Assembly (NCBI GenBank): GCA_022820665.1 | Contig: JAJEFB010000048.1 | Location: 185,203-249,202 of the forward strand | Source of the DNA: Anaerolineae bacterium | Lineage (GTDB): Bacteria; Chloroflexota; Anaerolineae; Aggregatilineales; Phototrophicaceae | Length of the DNA: 64,000 nucleotides | Reading direction: 5' to 3' | Shown here: in pieces, positions 17,257 through 25,820 of the stretch | Layout: every line of letters starts with the position of its first letter | Numbering within the stretch: position 1 is the first letter of the stretch | The notes under the pieces: model-generated | The model's database searches: none | Told to the model about the DNA's origin: nothing | What the model saw: only the letters and a program-made list of their open reading frames with translations | Position numbers and translations under genes: made by a program

Positions 17257-18174
17257 ATGCGCGGGTTCTTAATCAGCCGACTGATCCAATTGGTCGTCAC
17301 CATGTTTATCGTCTCCGTGGTCGTGTTCTTAATCCTGCGCTTGAGCGGCGACCCCGTCATGGTTGTAGCGCCCGATTTCTTCAGCCAGGAGCAGATCGAC
17401 CAGATGCGCAAATTCTGGGGCTTCGACCGACCCCTGGGCGAGCAATACATCACCTTCATTACCAAAGCCATCAGCGGCGATTTCGGCACCTCCTATCTCA
17501 AAAAGCTCCCGGCGATGGAGGTTGTCCTCAATCGCCTGGGCAATACCTGGATCCTGGCTGCCGCCTCCGCCGCCATCGGGATTACCGTCGCCGTGCCCCT
17601 CGGCGTCCTGTCCGCGCTTAAGCGCAACAGCCTGCTCGATCTGATCATTACTTCAATGTCATCTCTCGGCACAGCCATGCCCAGCTTTTGGCTCGGCTTG
17701 ATGCTCATAATCATATTTTCGGTTCATTTGCGTATACTGCCCGCCTTTGGCGCTCATGAACCAAAAGCCCTGATCATGCCCTCCATAACACTCGGTGTCG
17801 GCATGGCGGCGCGCCTTTCGCGCATGACCCGCTCGGCTATGTTGGAAGTGCTCAATCAGGATTATGTCCGTACCGCCCACAGCAAGGGTTTGATGCACAA
17901 TACGGTCGTCATGCGGCATGCCCTGCGCAACGCCCTTATCCCGATTGTCACCGTATTCGGCTTGCAACTCGGCTGGCTCCTGGGCGGATCCGTCGTGGTT
18001 GAAAGCGTCTTTTCCTGGCCCGGGCTGGGAAGACTCATGATTGAGTCGATCAGCGTCCGCGACAACACCGTGGTTCAAGCCGGGCTATTGTGGATCGCCT
18101 TATCCTTTATATTGATCAACTACGCCATAGACGTGATTTACATCATCCTTGATCCGCGCATCAAATTCCAATAG
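17257..18174 (+). CDS. ABC importer permease, DppB/OppB type
   Basis: A 305-residue inner-membrane permease with about six helices, starting with the typical 'RGFLISRLIQLVVTMF' helix. The EAA-loop for contact with the ATPase is visible near residues 200-225 ('YVRTAHSKGL', 'LRNALIPIV'). It forms the membrane channel with the DppC-type partner that begins 9 bases later. Start ATG 17257 follows AGAGGAGC. Neither this cassette nor the rest of the window contains the DppD/DppF ATPases. Confidence 0.92.
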   Translation: MRGFLISRLIQLVVTMFIVSVVVFLILRLSGDPVMVVAPDFFSQEQIDQMRKFWGFDRPLGEQYITFITKAISGDFGTSYLKKLPAMEVVLNRLGNTWILAAASAAIGITVAVPLGVLSALKRNSLLDLIITSMSSLGTAMPSFWLGLMLIIIFSVHLRILPAFGAHEPKALIMPSITLGVGMAARLSRMTRSAMLEVLNQDYVRTAHSKGLMHNTVVMRHALRNALIPIVTVFGLQLGWLLGGSVVVESVFSWPGLGRLMIESISVRDNTVVQAGLLWIALSFILINYAIDVIYIILDPRIKFQ

Positions 18175-18183
18175 AAAACGACC

Positions 18184-19104
18184 ATGGACACGCAAAGCAG
18201 TCATCTATCCAAAGCGGAAGCAATTGCCGAGATGCCGGCTCCCCGCAGCCTGCCCTTCCGCGTCCTGTCGATCCTCGCGCAGAGCCCGGTCGGCGTCGCC
18301 GGCAGCCTGATCGTGACAGTCGTCGTGGTATTGGCTTTTATCGGTCCTGTGATTTCGCCCCACGATCCCCAGGGCAGGAACATCCGCGGCCGCTTCCAGC
18401 CGCCCGGTTACGCCGACAGCGTCGGCAGCTACATCCTGGGCAACGACCAACTCGGCCGCGACATTCTGAGCCGCATAATCGCCGGCAGCCGCGTTTCTGT
18501 GCTTGTCGGCGTCGTTTCCGTCCTCATTTCCGGCACCATCGGCGTCATATACGGTCTCATTAGCGGCTTCGTCGGCGGCATCGTCGACAACGTTCTCATG
18601 CGCATCGTCGACGGCTTGCTCGCCATCCCCTTTATCATCCTCGTCATCGCCATATCCGGCGTCGTCGGCGCAGGCTTGTCCACACTCATCCTCATCCTCG
18701 GCTTCACGGGCTGGATAACCTATGCCCGCGTCATCCGCGGCGAGGTGCTGAAAGTGCGGGAAATGGAATATGTCATCGCCGCCTATGCCCTAGGGCAGAG
18801 CCGCCGCAAGGTCATGCTCATCCATATCCTGCCCAATGTCGTCTCCTCCGCAATCGTCCTGGCAGCCGTGCAGGTCGGCGTGACCATCCTCGCCGAATCC
18901 TCGCTCAGCTTCCTGGGCTTGGGCGTGAAGCCGCCCACTGTGACCTGGGGCTTGATGCTCTCCGACGGCAGACAATACATCAACAGCGCCTGGTGGATGA
19001 CCGCCTTCCCCGGCATCGCCATTACCATCACCGTGCTCGGCGTCGTCTTCCTCGGCGATTGGCTGCGCGACTTCCTCGACCCCAATGTCCGCGGCCGCGC
19101 CTAA
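18184..19104 (+). CDS. ABC importer permease, DppC/OppC type
   Basis: A 306-residue permease of the DppC type: a cytoplasmic N-terminal tail, a first helix near residues 38-60, the OppC N-terminal block 'HDPQGRN', then five helices with the EAA loop near 200-215 ('YVIAAYALGQSRRKVM'). It pairs with the DppB-type permease upstream. 'GNDQLGRDILSRIIAGSRVS' near 88-107 is characteristic of this family. No ATPase gene follows; the next gene is an aminotransferase. Confidence 0.92.
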   Translation: MDTQSSHLSKAEAIAEMPAPRSLPFRVLSILAQSPVGVAGSLIVTVVVVLAFIGPVISPHDPQGRNIRGRFQPPGYADSVGSYILGNDQLGRDILSRIIAGSRVSVLVGVVSVLISGTIGVIYGLISGFVGGIVDNVLMRIVDGLLAIPFIILVIAISGVVGAGLSTLILILGFTGWITYARVIRGEVLKVREMEYVIAAYALGQSRRKVMLIHILPNVVSSAIVLAAVQVGVTILAESSLSFLGLGVKPPTVTWGLMLSDGRQYINSAWWMTAFPGIAITITVLGVVFLGDWLRDFLDPNVRGRA

Positions 19105-19183
19105 ATGATATGACAGCCAAAGCATCCGTAATATCGGAACATAAGACCATGCCTCAAGAGCAATACAGGGAGCGCTGCACAAT

Positions 19184-19223
19184 GTCCCTCCCTCTTTATG
19201 GGGGAGGGATTTAGGGTGGGGGC
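19184..19223. repeat. Palindromic C/G-run repeat (family B) overlapping a start codon
   Basis: GTCCCTCCCTC-TTTA-TGGGGGAGGGAT followed by TTAGGGTGGGGGC. It closely repeats 17204-17244. The ATG of the next gene at 19198 is within the loop-stem, and the alternative GTG 19216 is in the tail. Confidence 0.8.
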
Positions 19224-20355
19224 ATTCCGCGTCCCGCGTTCCCGCGCCAACCAAACCCATCAAGCGCTGCGCGGCGAGATCCTGGCGGCGCTCAAGCCCG
19301 TCCTTTTCGACGACTACCGCAGCAGCTACACCGCGCGCGCCGAGCTCGAAGCCGCCTTCGCTTCCAAAATGAGACAGCGCCATGCTATCGCCGCCCACTC
19401 CGGCACCATCGCCCTCTTCCTGGCGCTGCGCGCCTGCGGCGTCGGACCCGGCGACGAGGTCATTACCGTCGGCAATTCCGATATCTCAACCACCGGGTCC
19501 ATCAGCCAGTGCGGCGCGATACCGGTTTTGTGCGACGTCGCGCTCAGCGACTACACCATCGCCGTCGACCAAGTCGAAAACCTGCTCACGAACAAAACCC
19601 GCGCCATCCTGCCGGTCGACCTGCACGGTCATCCGGCAAATGTAAAAGCGCTGCGGTCCCTTGCTGACCGACATGACCTCAAAATCGTCGAAGACGCCGC
19701 CCTGGCATGTGGCGCTTTCGACCACGGGGCGCCGGTCGGCGCTTTCGCCGATGTGGCCATGTTCAGCTTCGCCCCTTTCAAGCCCCTGGGCAGCGCCGGC
19801 AACGGCGCTATGTTGGTTGCGAACGACGACTCGCTCGCCGATGAACTGCGCCTGCTGGTCAGCTACGGTCATGATCCGCAGCACAACAATCTGCCGCCCG
19901 GATACCAGAACTACGTTGCCGAAGGATACAATGTGCCGCTCGATGGCTTGCAAGCGTCTTTGCTCCTGGTCAAGCTGCCGTACCTGGATGAATGGACAGG
20001 GCGACGCCGCGCCATCGTCAGCCAATTGGAAGCCGGGCTCGCGGATACCACGGCGCGCCTGCCGCGCTTCCGCGCCGAATCGTCGCCGACCTTCCGCTCC
20101 TATGCCATCGCCGTCGACCGCCAGGGAGAGCTTCACCAGGGACTGCGCGCCGCCGGCGTCGAAGCCGTGATTCACTATGCGCCGCCGATCTATGATTATT
20201 CAGTATACGCCGGCATGTTCCCGGAGCGCGGGACCTTGACCGCAACCAAGCGCCTGGCTGGCGAGATCGTCAATCTGCCGATCACGCCCGAGTTGACAAA
20301 CGACGATGTTGATTACATGATCGATGTGACGCGAAAACTTTTAAACGATGGATAA
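19198..20355 (+). CDS. DegT/DnrJ/EryC1/StrS family PLP aminotransferase
   Basis: A 385-residue (or 379 from GTG 19216) fold-type I enzyme of the DegT family, usually sugar aminotransferases or dehydratases. The Schiff-base lysine is K195 in 'FSFAPFKPLGSAGNGAML', and 'VEDAALACGA' near 164 carries the PLP Asp. The N-terminal 'RHAIAAHSGTIALFLALRA' block is typical. The start is uncertain because both candidates lie in a family B repeat. Its role among amino-acid catabolic genes is unclear; it might aminate a keto-sugar or act on an unrelated keto compound. Confidence 0.87.
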   Translation: MGEGFRVGAFRVPRSRANQTHQALRGEILAALKPVLFDDYRSSYTARAELEAAFASKMRQRHAIAAHSGTIALFLALRACGVGPGDEVITVGNSDISTTGSISQCGAIPVLCDVALSDYTIAVDQVENLLTNKTRAILPVDLHGHPANVKALRSLADRHDLKIVEDAALACGAFDHGAPVGAFADVAMFSFAPFKPLGSAGNGAMLVANDDSLADELRLLVSYGHDPQHNNLPPGYQNYVAEGYNVPLDGLQASLLLVKLPYLDEWTGRRRAIVSQLEAGLADTTARLPRFRAESSPTFRSYAIAVDRQGELHQGLRAAGVEAVIHYAPPIYDYSVYAGMFPERGTLTATKRLAGEIVNLPITPELTNDDVDYMIDVTRKLLNDG

Positions 20356-20399
20356 GTGGGGGCCACTCACGATAGATGAGATTACAGGAGAAAATGATC

Positions 20400-21785
20400 A
20401 TGTCCGATCCACGAAATCTTTTGGAACAAATCGTCGATTACGCCATCAGCCTGCGTTACGAAGACATCCCGGCCGAAGCCGTTGAACTGGCGAAAACGAT
20501 CGTCTTCGACTCCATCGGGACCGGGCTCGGCGGTTATCAACGTGCATTGGGGCAAAAAGCCACAGACTATGCCGAAAACATGATGGCGGGCGCTGACGCC
20601 ACGCTGCTCGGTAGCGGTCAGCGCGTATCGATCGAAGGCGCGGCTTTCGCCAATGGCGTGATGGTCAAGATCCTGGGCATGGACGACTCGCATCGCTCCG
20701 CCGGGCATATCGCCTCGCAATTGGTTCCCGCCGTGCTGGCTGTCGGCGAAGCCTGTAACACCTCGGGCGAAGAGCTGATCGTTGCCATCGTCGCCGCCTA
20801 CGACTTTGCCGTCCGCGTTGGTAGGCTGGTTCGCCCCGCGCAACGGGAGCGCGGTCTCGATCTCAAAGGCACGTTGGGCGCCATTTCTTCCGCGGTGGCG
20901 GTCGCGCGTTGCGCGCGCCTGGATCGCGAGGCGATGATCAATTGCGTCGCGCTGGCGGCCGATCTTGCTTCCGGCACCGAGCAATATGTCTACGAAGGCG
21001 GACCCTGCGACACCAAAGACTTGATCGCCGGTTTCGCCGCCCGCAATGCCGTCTTCGCCTTGCGCCTGGCTCAATCGGGCTTTGACGGTCCTCGCGGCGC
21101 GCTGGACGGGGACTACGGTTTCTTCCGCGCTTTCGGGGACGGCTACGAAGCCGACCTGTTTGCCGATCTCGGCAATAACTTCGCCATCCTCGGCACGGGC
21201 TTCAAGCCCCACGGCGGCTGTCGCCACACCCATCAAGCCATCGACGCCGCCCAAGCGATTCTGCAAGATGGTCCCCTTGACATTTCTGCCATTGAGTCCA
21301 TCGAGCTTGGCACCTACGGCTACGCCACCCGCCCCAGCTTCCGCGTCGATCCCAACCCGCCTTCCCGCGAGGTCGCCGGTTTGAGCATTCGCGTCTCGAC
21401 CGCCGTAGCCCTGCGACAAGGCAGCGCCTGGCCCCATGATTTCGCGGCTTGGGATGACCCCGAAGTGCGGCGCTTGCGCAATCTGATTGATGTCCAGGTT
21501 GATAGCGAAATCGAAGCGGATTACCCGGGTCTCAACGGTTGCCGCCTGCGCGTCATCCTTGATACCGGCGAGGTCCGCCAGGCATACCTGCCAAATATGA
21601 AAGGCGAGCCAGAATTCCCCATGAGCCCAGCTGAAATGCGCGAGAAATTCGCTGTTTTGACGCGCGACCTCTTCAGCGACGACCGCGTCAACCAAATCGA
21701 AAGCCAATGTATGAACCTGGAATCTCTCGCCGATATCGCTGATTTGCTGAGGATTTGCGCGGTCCAGGAGCCTGTAGTCGCTTAA
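20400..21785 (+). CDS. MmgE/PrpD family protein, copy 2
   Basis: A 461-residue paralogue of the MmgE/PrpD gene at 12853, with the same blocks 'DSIGTGLGGYQ', 'GMDDSHRSAGH', 'TKDLIAGFAARN' and 'PHGGCRHTHQAIDA'. I choose ATG 20400 because AGGAG lies 9 bases upstream; ATG 20394 is closer than usual. Having two diverged copies in one gene run suggests either two successive dehydration/epimerisation steps or two related substrates. Its stop overlaps by three bases the stop of the convergent GNAT gene. Confidence 0.88.
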   Translation: MSDPRNLLEQIVDYAISLRYEDIPAEAVELAKTIVFDSIGTGLGGYQRALGQKATDYAENMMAGADATLLGSGQRVSIEGAAFANGVMVKILGMDDSHRSAGHIASQLVPAVLAVGEACNTSGEELIVAIVAAYDFAVRVGRLVRPAQRERGLDLKGTLGAISSAVAVARCARLDREAMINCVALAADLASGTEQYVYEGGPCDTKDLIAGFAARNAVFALRLAQSGFDGPRGALDGDYGFFRAFGDGYEADLFADLGNNFAILGTGFKPHGGCRHTHQAIDAAQAILQDGPLDISAIESIELGTYGYATRPSFRVDPNPPSREVAGLSIRVSTAVALRQGSAWPHDFAAWDDPEVRRLRNLIDVQVDSEIEADYPGLNGCRLRVILDTGEVRQAYLPNMKGEPEFPMSPAEMREKFAVLTRDLFSDDRVNQIESQCMNLESLADIADLLRICAVQEPVVA

Positions 21786-22648
21786 GCCGACGCCGCGTCC
21801 TCGCGGCTCATCAAATACCAATTCGCCCCGTCGCCGCGGACAAATTCGCTGACATGGTACCCTGCCCCCAGCAGCGCGGTGATCGCCTCGCGCAGGTGAA
21901 GCTGCCAGGTCTGGGCGCGTTCCATATTTTCCGCCTTCAATGCCGCGATGCTGGAGGGAATCTCGATCCCATACTGCGTCGCGTCAAATGATGCCGGCAT
22001 GCTGCGACACAGCGCGCCCGTCGCATCCACATAAACCAGCTTGGCAACGGCGGGCGGTTTCATGACCTGCCCCCCAATGCTTTGGGGAGGCTTTGCCAAC
22101 TCAAGCACACGAGGATTGTCGAGCTGCCACTGCGCCTCCAGCCGATCGCTGGCCAGCCCGGCATTCAGCTCGTCTTGCATCGTGCCATAGTGATTGACAT
22201 AGTAGACCCGCGCCGTCGCCCCCAGCCGCTTGAGATTGAAATTGGCGTTTCCCGCCTGCATTGGGTCGAAGGTCCAGGCAATCACCCGATAGCCGTTTGC
22301 CAGCGCCCATTCGCGCTGCGCTTGCTTGAGCGCGAAGCCAATGCCCGCATTCTGAAAATCGGGATGCACCCCTGTCATATGCGACCACAACCAGACGTCG
22401 CCGCCCCGCTTCGCCGCGATGCCAAAACAGAACCCGATCAGACGCCCATCGGCTTCGGCGCCCAGCACGCCCCCGCCAGCCACGGTCGCCGCTTTCATGG
22501 TATGGGGCGAGGTAGTTTCCTGATCCTGCATGCCCCAGACGTCCTTCTGCAAGTCAATCGTCTCCAGAAGGTCGTTCATGGCATGGAGTTCACGGATCTT
22601 TACCCCGCTGGAGAGAGGAGCGTGAAAGGGGAGAAGATCTTGCTTCAT
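21782..22648 (-). CDS. GNAT-type acyltransferase (COG3375-like)
   Basis: A 288-residue protein with one GNAT domain in the N-terminal half. The acetyl-CoA loop is at about residues 90-110 ('GVHPDFQNAGIGFALK', a 'Q.xGxG' variant), and 'VIAWTFDPMQAGNANFNLKRLG' region near 125-145 is typical of the COG3375 group. The C-terminal half is not recognised. It should transfer an acyl group from CoA to an amine. Some relatives work next to enolase-superfamily N-succinylamino-acid racemases; that link here is inference. It converges on the catabolic run and is separately transcribed. Confidence 0.75.
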   Translation of the reverse strand: MKQDLLPFHAPLSSGVKIRELHAMNDLLETIDLQKDVWGMQDQETTSPHTMKAATVAGGGVLGAEADGRLIGFCFGIAAKRGGDVWLWSHMTGVHPDFQNAGIGFALKQAQREWALANGYRVIAWTFDPMQAGNANFNLKRLGATARVYYVNHYGTMQDELNAGLASDRLEAQWQLDNPRVLELAKPPQSIGGQVMKPPAVAKLVYVDATGALCRSMPASFDATQYGIEIPSSIAALKAENMERAQTWQLHLREAITALLGAGYHVSEFVRGDGANWYLMSREDAASA

Positions 22649-22967
22649 TTGCCCGTATATTCGCGCGCTGCGCTAAATTGCTGAACGCCTGCAATGATAG
22701 CAAGCAGCCGGGCAAAAGGCAAAACACGGCTCGGAATGCCGGTGTATCCTTTTGGCTTGAAATACCTTTATCCAACCCTCGACACGATATCCTTAACCCA
22801 AAATACCAACGACGTTGCTAAGAGCGACTGGTCTGCTCTGTCGGCGGTCAGTATCGCAGGGCTGTGTCTACGCGCCCTGTGGTGAAAAAAAACATCTCTG
22901 TGCTCTCTGCGCCTCTTTTTTAATAAACTCGCCAAAAACGCCATCTACAATCATATCGAAATCTGTA
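22649..22967. other. Intergenic region with interspersed repeats
   Basis: No gene is supported in these 319 bases. 22859-22877 (GGGCTGTGTCTACGCGCCC) recurs exactly at 63925-63943. 22875-22921 holds a 'CTGTGGTGAAA...CTCTGTGCTCTCTGCGCCTC' stretch that recurs with small changes at 43206-43237. The promoter of the GNAT gene must lie in the first part. Confidence 0.75.
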
Positions 22968-24090
22968 AGGCTTGTCCGCTACTAACATATAAGAGTTGCC
23001 ATAGCTCCATCTGGTCGGCCGCGTTGGCGATTGAAGAGGAGGCCAACGTTGTAGGCTGCCATCTTAGCCGCTACCCGTGCGAGCATGCCGAGTTCACTGT
23101 GTGCATTGATGCGGTGCAAGCCGTAGGCTTCGACAAGCCTGGCGATCACGGTTTCGATAATCTGTCTGTGTTTGCGCAGCCAGCCCGTGGTTTTGCTGGG
23201 CTTATTCCCTTTGATGTTGCTGACGCGTGGCGCGATGACTTCAGCGCCATATTCATCGCGCCAGTGATTGATCCGTCTTTGGCCGCTGAATCCGCCATCG
23301 GCAAGAAAGGGCAAGCCGCGGTCTAGTCCCGCGGTTATGGCTGGGCTGAAGGATTCAGGCACAGGGATATGGCGATGTTTGTAGGTTCTGTGCTTGGGCA
23401 AGGGCGGTTCAAGTATTTGCATTTCTCCCTTTCGGCTACTCAAGAGCGCTTCCATCATCCAGCGATCATCAATGTTTGCCAGTCCAGTCATCCAGCCGGT
23501 CATGACGCCCCTATCGCTGGCACAGAGCAAGAGTTGCTCGCCGTAATACCAGCCGCCATGATTGCCCCCGCGTCCCCTTCTTGCCACTGAGCCAATGACG
23601 ATCATGGCTGATGGCTTGACTCAGACTACGGTGCGGCAGGGGAGCACAATCCACCACCTCGTACCTCGCATTCTTACTGAGCATCTGACCCAGTTCTTGT
23701 TGCAAGCAGACAAAGGAAGCCTACATATGCCACAGACGTTTGTTAAATTGACTATGCTTCAGCATCCTGGGAAACCATGACCGACCATGTTGCAAGATGT
23801 ATCGCACGATGCCACGCTCCGATCGCCAAGGGACGCCAACAGTTCATTGCGCAGCAATCGCAATCGTCAACACTACGCTATCACTCATTTTCAAGGCGGG
23901 ACCCGCGTGTCGCTTCATTCGGTCACGCATTTCCCTTTTGTACCAGTCATCGATTAACAGGTATAATGTAGTGAAGAAGTGTCTAAATCCATTGAGTAAG
24001 CTCCTTATGTGGGAAGTTTGGCTCTTACTCTAAGTTAGCGCCTTCTTTACATTCGCATCGATCAAACCTGTCCCAGTACCGGACAAGCCT
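22968..24090 (-). mobile_element. Decayed insertion sequence with terminal inverted repeats
   Basis: Inverted ends AGGCTTGTCCGCTACT (22968-22983) and, on the other strand, AGGCTTGTCCGGTACTG (24090-24074) enclose about 1.12 kb with one transposase frame. The transposase stop codon overlaps the left inverted repeat, as is common in compact ISs. Left flank CGAAATCTGTA and right flank CGTAGGGGCGACC look like two halves of a REP family A context, so the element seems to have landed in such a repeat. Confidence 0.85.
22982..23992 (-). pseudogene. DDE-type IS transposase pseudogene
   Basis: Read on the minus strand, this is a DDE_Tnp_1-like transposase: N-terminal 'TTLYLLIDDWYKREM', middle 'YEVVDCAPLPH' and C-terminal 'RKHRQIIETVIARLVEAYG'. 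It is broken in at least four places: a one-base loss near 23978 just after the start at 23992; TGA at 23844-23846 and TAG at 23721-23723, each where a Trp codon would fit; and one extra base in the C run 23565-23569. The last 207 residues (23605-22982) remain open. It cannot make an intact enzyme. The exact IS family is not certain. Confidence 0.85.
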
Positions 24091-24091
24091 C

Positions 24092-24245
24092 GTAGGGGCG
24101 ACCTATCAGAGTCTGTTGAAAAACGGGTCTAACCCCACCCCCGGCCCCTCCACAAAGCCTCCGAAGTGGAGGGGTATAAACAGTTCAGAAGAGACCAATC
24201 TTTAAGACGAAATCTTATTTTTCAACAGCGTCTATCAGGTTGCCC
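24092..24245. repeat. REP family A copy split by an inserted element
   Basis: 24092-24109 (GTAGGGGCGACCTATCAG) and 24232-24245 (CTATCAGGTTGCCC) rejoin, minus one CTATCAG, into a normal REP family A copy. The 122 bases between them are the MITE-like element. Confidence 0.85.
24110..24231. mobile_element. MITE-like element, 122 bp, with 7-bp target duplication
   Basis: The left end AGTCTGTTGAAAAA and the right end, read inward on the other strand, ACGCTGTTGAAAAA differ at two positions. CTATCAG is duplicated directly on both sides (24103-24109 and 24232-24238). Inside is no coding frame, only a small hairpin CCCCTCCACAAAG...GTGGAGGGG. A further end-like motif TTTCAACAGCGATC at 24333-24346 may be a remnant of a second copy. 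Confidence 0.85.
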
Positions 24246-24402
24246 AGATCATACCCCTCTGTGCTACTGATCTTACCCCGTGAGGCGGGGGACCGAGGGG
24301 CGCAGGGGACAGGGGATGGGGGATGGGGGTGTATTTCAACAGCGATCCTCCAGATCGCCTTATCGAATTGGCAACTGTTTGTTGTGAACCGCAGCGAAGA
24401 TC
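24246..24402. other. Intergenic repeat remnants
   Basis: Holds GC-rich runs (CCCCGTGAGGCGGGGG near 24279, then GGGGATGGGGGATGGGGG), an end-like MITE motif TTTCAACAGCG near 24333, and a partial REP-like GATCCTCCAGATCGCC near 24344. No gene is supported. Confidence 0.6.
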
Positions 24403-25746
24403 CTAGCCACTCGCCCGCGTGATGGCGTCGCCCATGGTGTTGATGATAATATCGACCTCGTCCGATGTGATGCAGAGCGGGGGCGCAAAGGCAATCGCGG
24501 GACCAATCGGGCGCGCCCGCAAGCCCATCTCCAGCGCCGCGGCGCTGATCTTCTCCGCCGTATCGGCATCGCCTTCGCGGCTTTCCTTGCTCAGGACCAC
24601 ATCAATTCCCGCCATCAAGCCCAGACCGCGCGCGTTGTCGATATTCGGGAACTCATCAACCAGCGACTCCAAGCCCTCCAGCAGTCGCTGGCCCATCACT
24701 CGGCTGTTCTCCAGCAAGCCATCGCGCTCGATGATATCGATATTAGCGATGCCGACGGCGCAAGCCGCCGCATGACCCGAATAGGTGTAGCCGTGCATCC
24801 AGCTTTGATCATCCGGCGCCCTATTGATTACATCGCGGATCTCATCGGTCACCTGAATGCCGCCGAGCGGCATGTATCCGCTGGTCACGCCCTTGGCGAA
24901 TTGCATGATATCGGGATTGATGCCGAAGGCGTCGCAGCCGAACCAGTTGCCCGTGCGCCCAAAGCCGCAGATCACTTCATCAGCAATGAACAATACGTCG
25001 TATTTCTTGCAAATCGCCCCCACCAGATCAAAGTAGCCTTCATCGGCGATCATGACGCCGCCCGCGCCCTGAATCGGCTCCGAGATGAAGGCTGCTACCG
25101 TGTCAGGTCCTTCGCGCAGGATCGCCTCTTCCAATTCGCGCGCCGCCGCCCCCGCCACGGTTTCGCCGTCCCGAAGTTCGCCCTCGTAGCGATAGGGGTT
25201 GGGATTCCGCACATGAATGAAACCGTCCATAACGCCGCCAAACATGGTGTGAAATTTGCTCATACCCGTCGCGCTTGTGGCAGCCAGCGTCATCCCGTGA
25301 TAACCGGTCAAGCGCGAAATAATTTTGGTCTTCTTCACCTTGCCTAGCTGATTCCAATAGAAACGCGCTGTCTTGAATGAAGTATCGCTGGCTTCGGAAC
25401 CGCCGGAGGTGAAATTGGTGAAATTCATATTTGGGCGGAAGAAGCCCGCCAGCTTGTCCGCCAATTGCGCCGAGGGCGGATTCGTCATGCCGGCGAAGCC
25501 CGAGCTGTAGGCGATATCCAACATCTGCTCATAGGCGACCTGCGCCAACTCGCGGTTGCCGTAGCCAATGTTCACATTCCACAGGCTGGCCATCGAATCA
25601 AGGATCTTGCGGCCATCAGTCGTATACAGCCAGACGCCATCGCCCTTCTCCACCATGACGGCGTTCTCCGTCCGCGAGGGATGGTACATCGGATGCAATT
25701 GCTGTCTGTCTTGCTCGATCAAGCTTGCGTGCGTATGGGCGTTCAT
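24403..25746 (-). CDS. Class III omega-aminotransferase
   Basis: A 447-residue class III PLP aminotransferase. It shows 'TSGGSEASDT' (113-122) for phosphate binding, 'YHG' at 149-151, 'EPIQGAGG' at 223-230, D256 in 'IADEVICGFGRTG', and the Schiff-base K285 in 'QFAKGVTSGYMPLGG'. Such enzymes move a distal or omega amino group from beta-alanine, putrescine, diaminobutyrate or similar to pyruvate or 2-oxoglutarate. It is the last gene of a minus run behind two glycosyltransferases (75-base gap). A DoeD-like role in diamino acid use is possible but unproven. Confidence 0.9.
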   Translation of the reverse strand: MNAHTHASLIEQDRQQLHPMYHPSRTENAVMVEKGDGVWLYTTDGRKILDSMASLWNVNIGYGNRELAQVAYEQMLDIAYSSGFAGMTNPPSAQLADKLAGFFRPNMNFTNFTSGGSEASDTSFKTARFYWNQLGKVKKTKIISRLTGYHGMTLAATSATGMSKFHTMFGGVMDGFIHVRNPNPYRYEGELRDGETVAGAAARELEEAILREGPDTVAAFISEPIQGAGGVMIADEGYFDLVGAICKKYDVLFIADEVICGFGRTGNWFGCDAFGINPDIMQFAKGVTSGYMPLGGIQVTDEIRDVINRAPDDQSWMHGYTYSGHAAACAVGIANIDIIERDGLLENSRVMGQRLLEGLESLVDEFPNIDNARGLGLMAGIDVVLSKESREGDADTAEKISAAALEMGLRARPIGPAIAFAPPLCITSDEVDIIINTMGDAITRASG

Positions 25747-25820
25747 CTCTGGTCGCTCTTCTCTCCGTCCTGTTCCGGCTCACAGCATACCGCAATTCGC
25801 TGCCGAATTCGATTGCCACA

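Noticed and set aside
20382-21821. Long minus-strand open frame opposite MmgE/PrpD copy 2
   Set aside because: It is a GC-bias shadow: it has no recognisable domain, and the plus strand encodes a clear family protein.
22982-23605. Intact transposase gene
   Set aside because: It is only the last part of a longer transposase whose upstream part is broken by two stops and two frameshifts.
24128-24175. Hairpin inside the MITE as a rho-independent terminator
   Set aside because: It lacks a T-run directly after the stem and lies within a mobile element.
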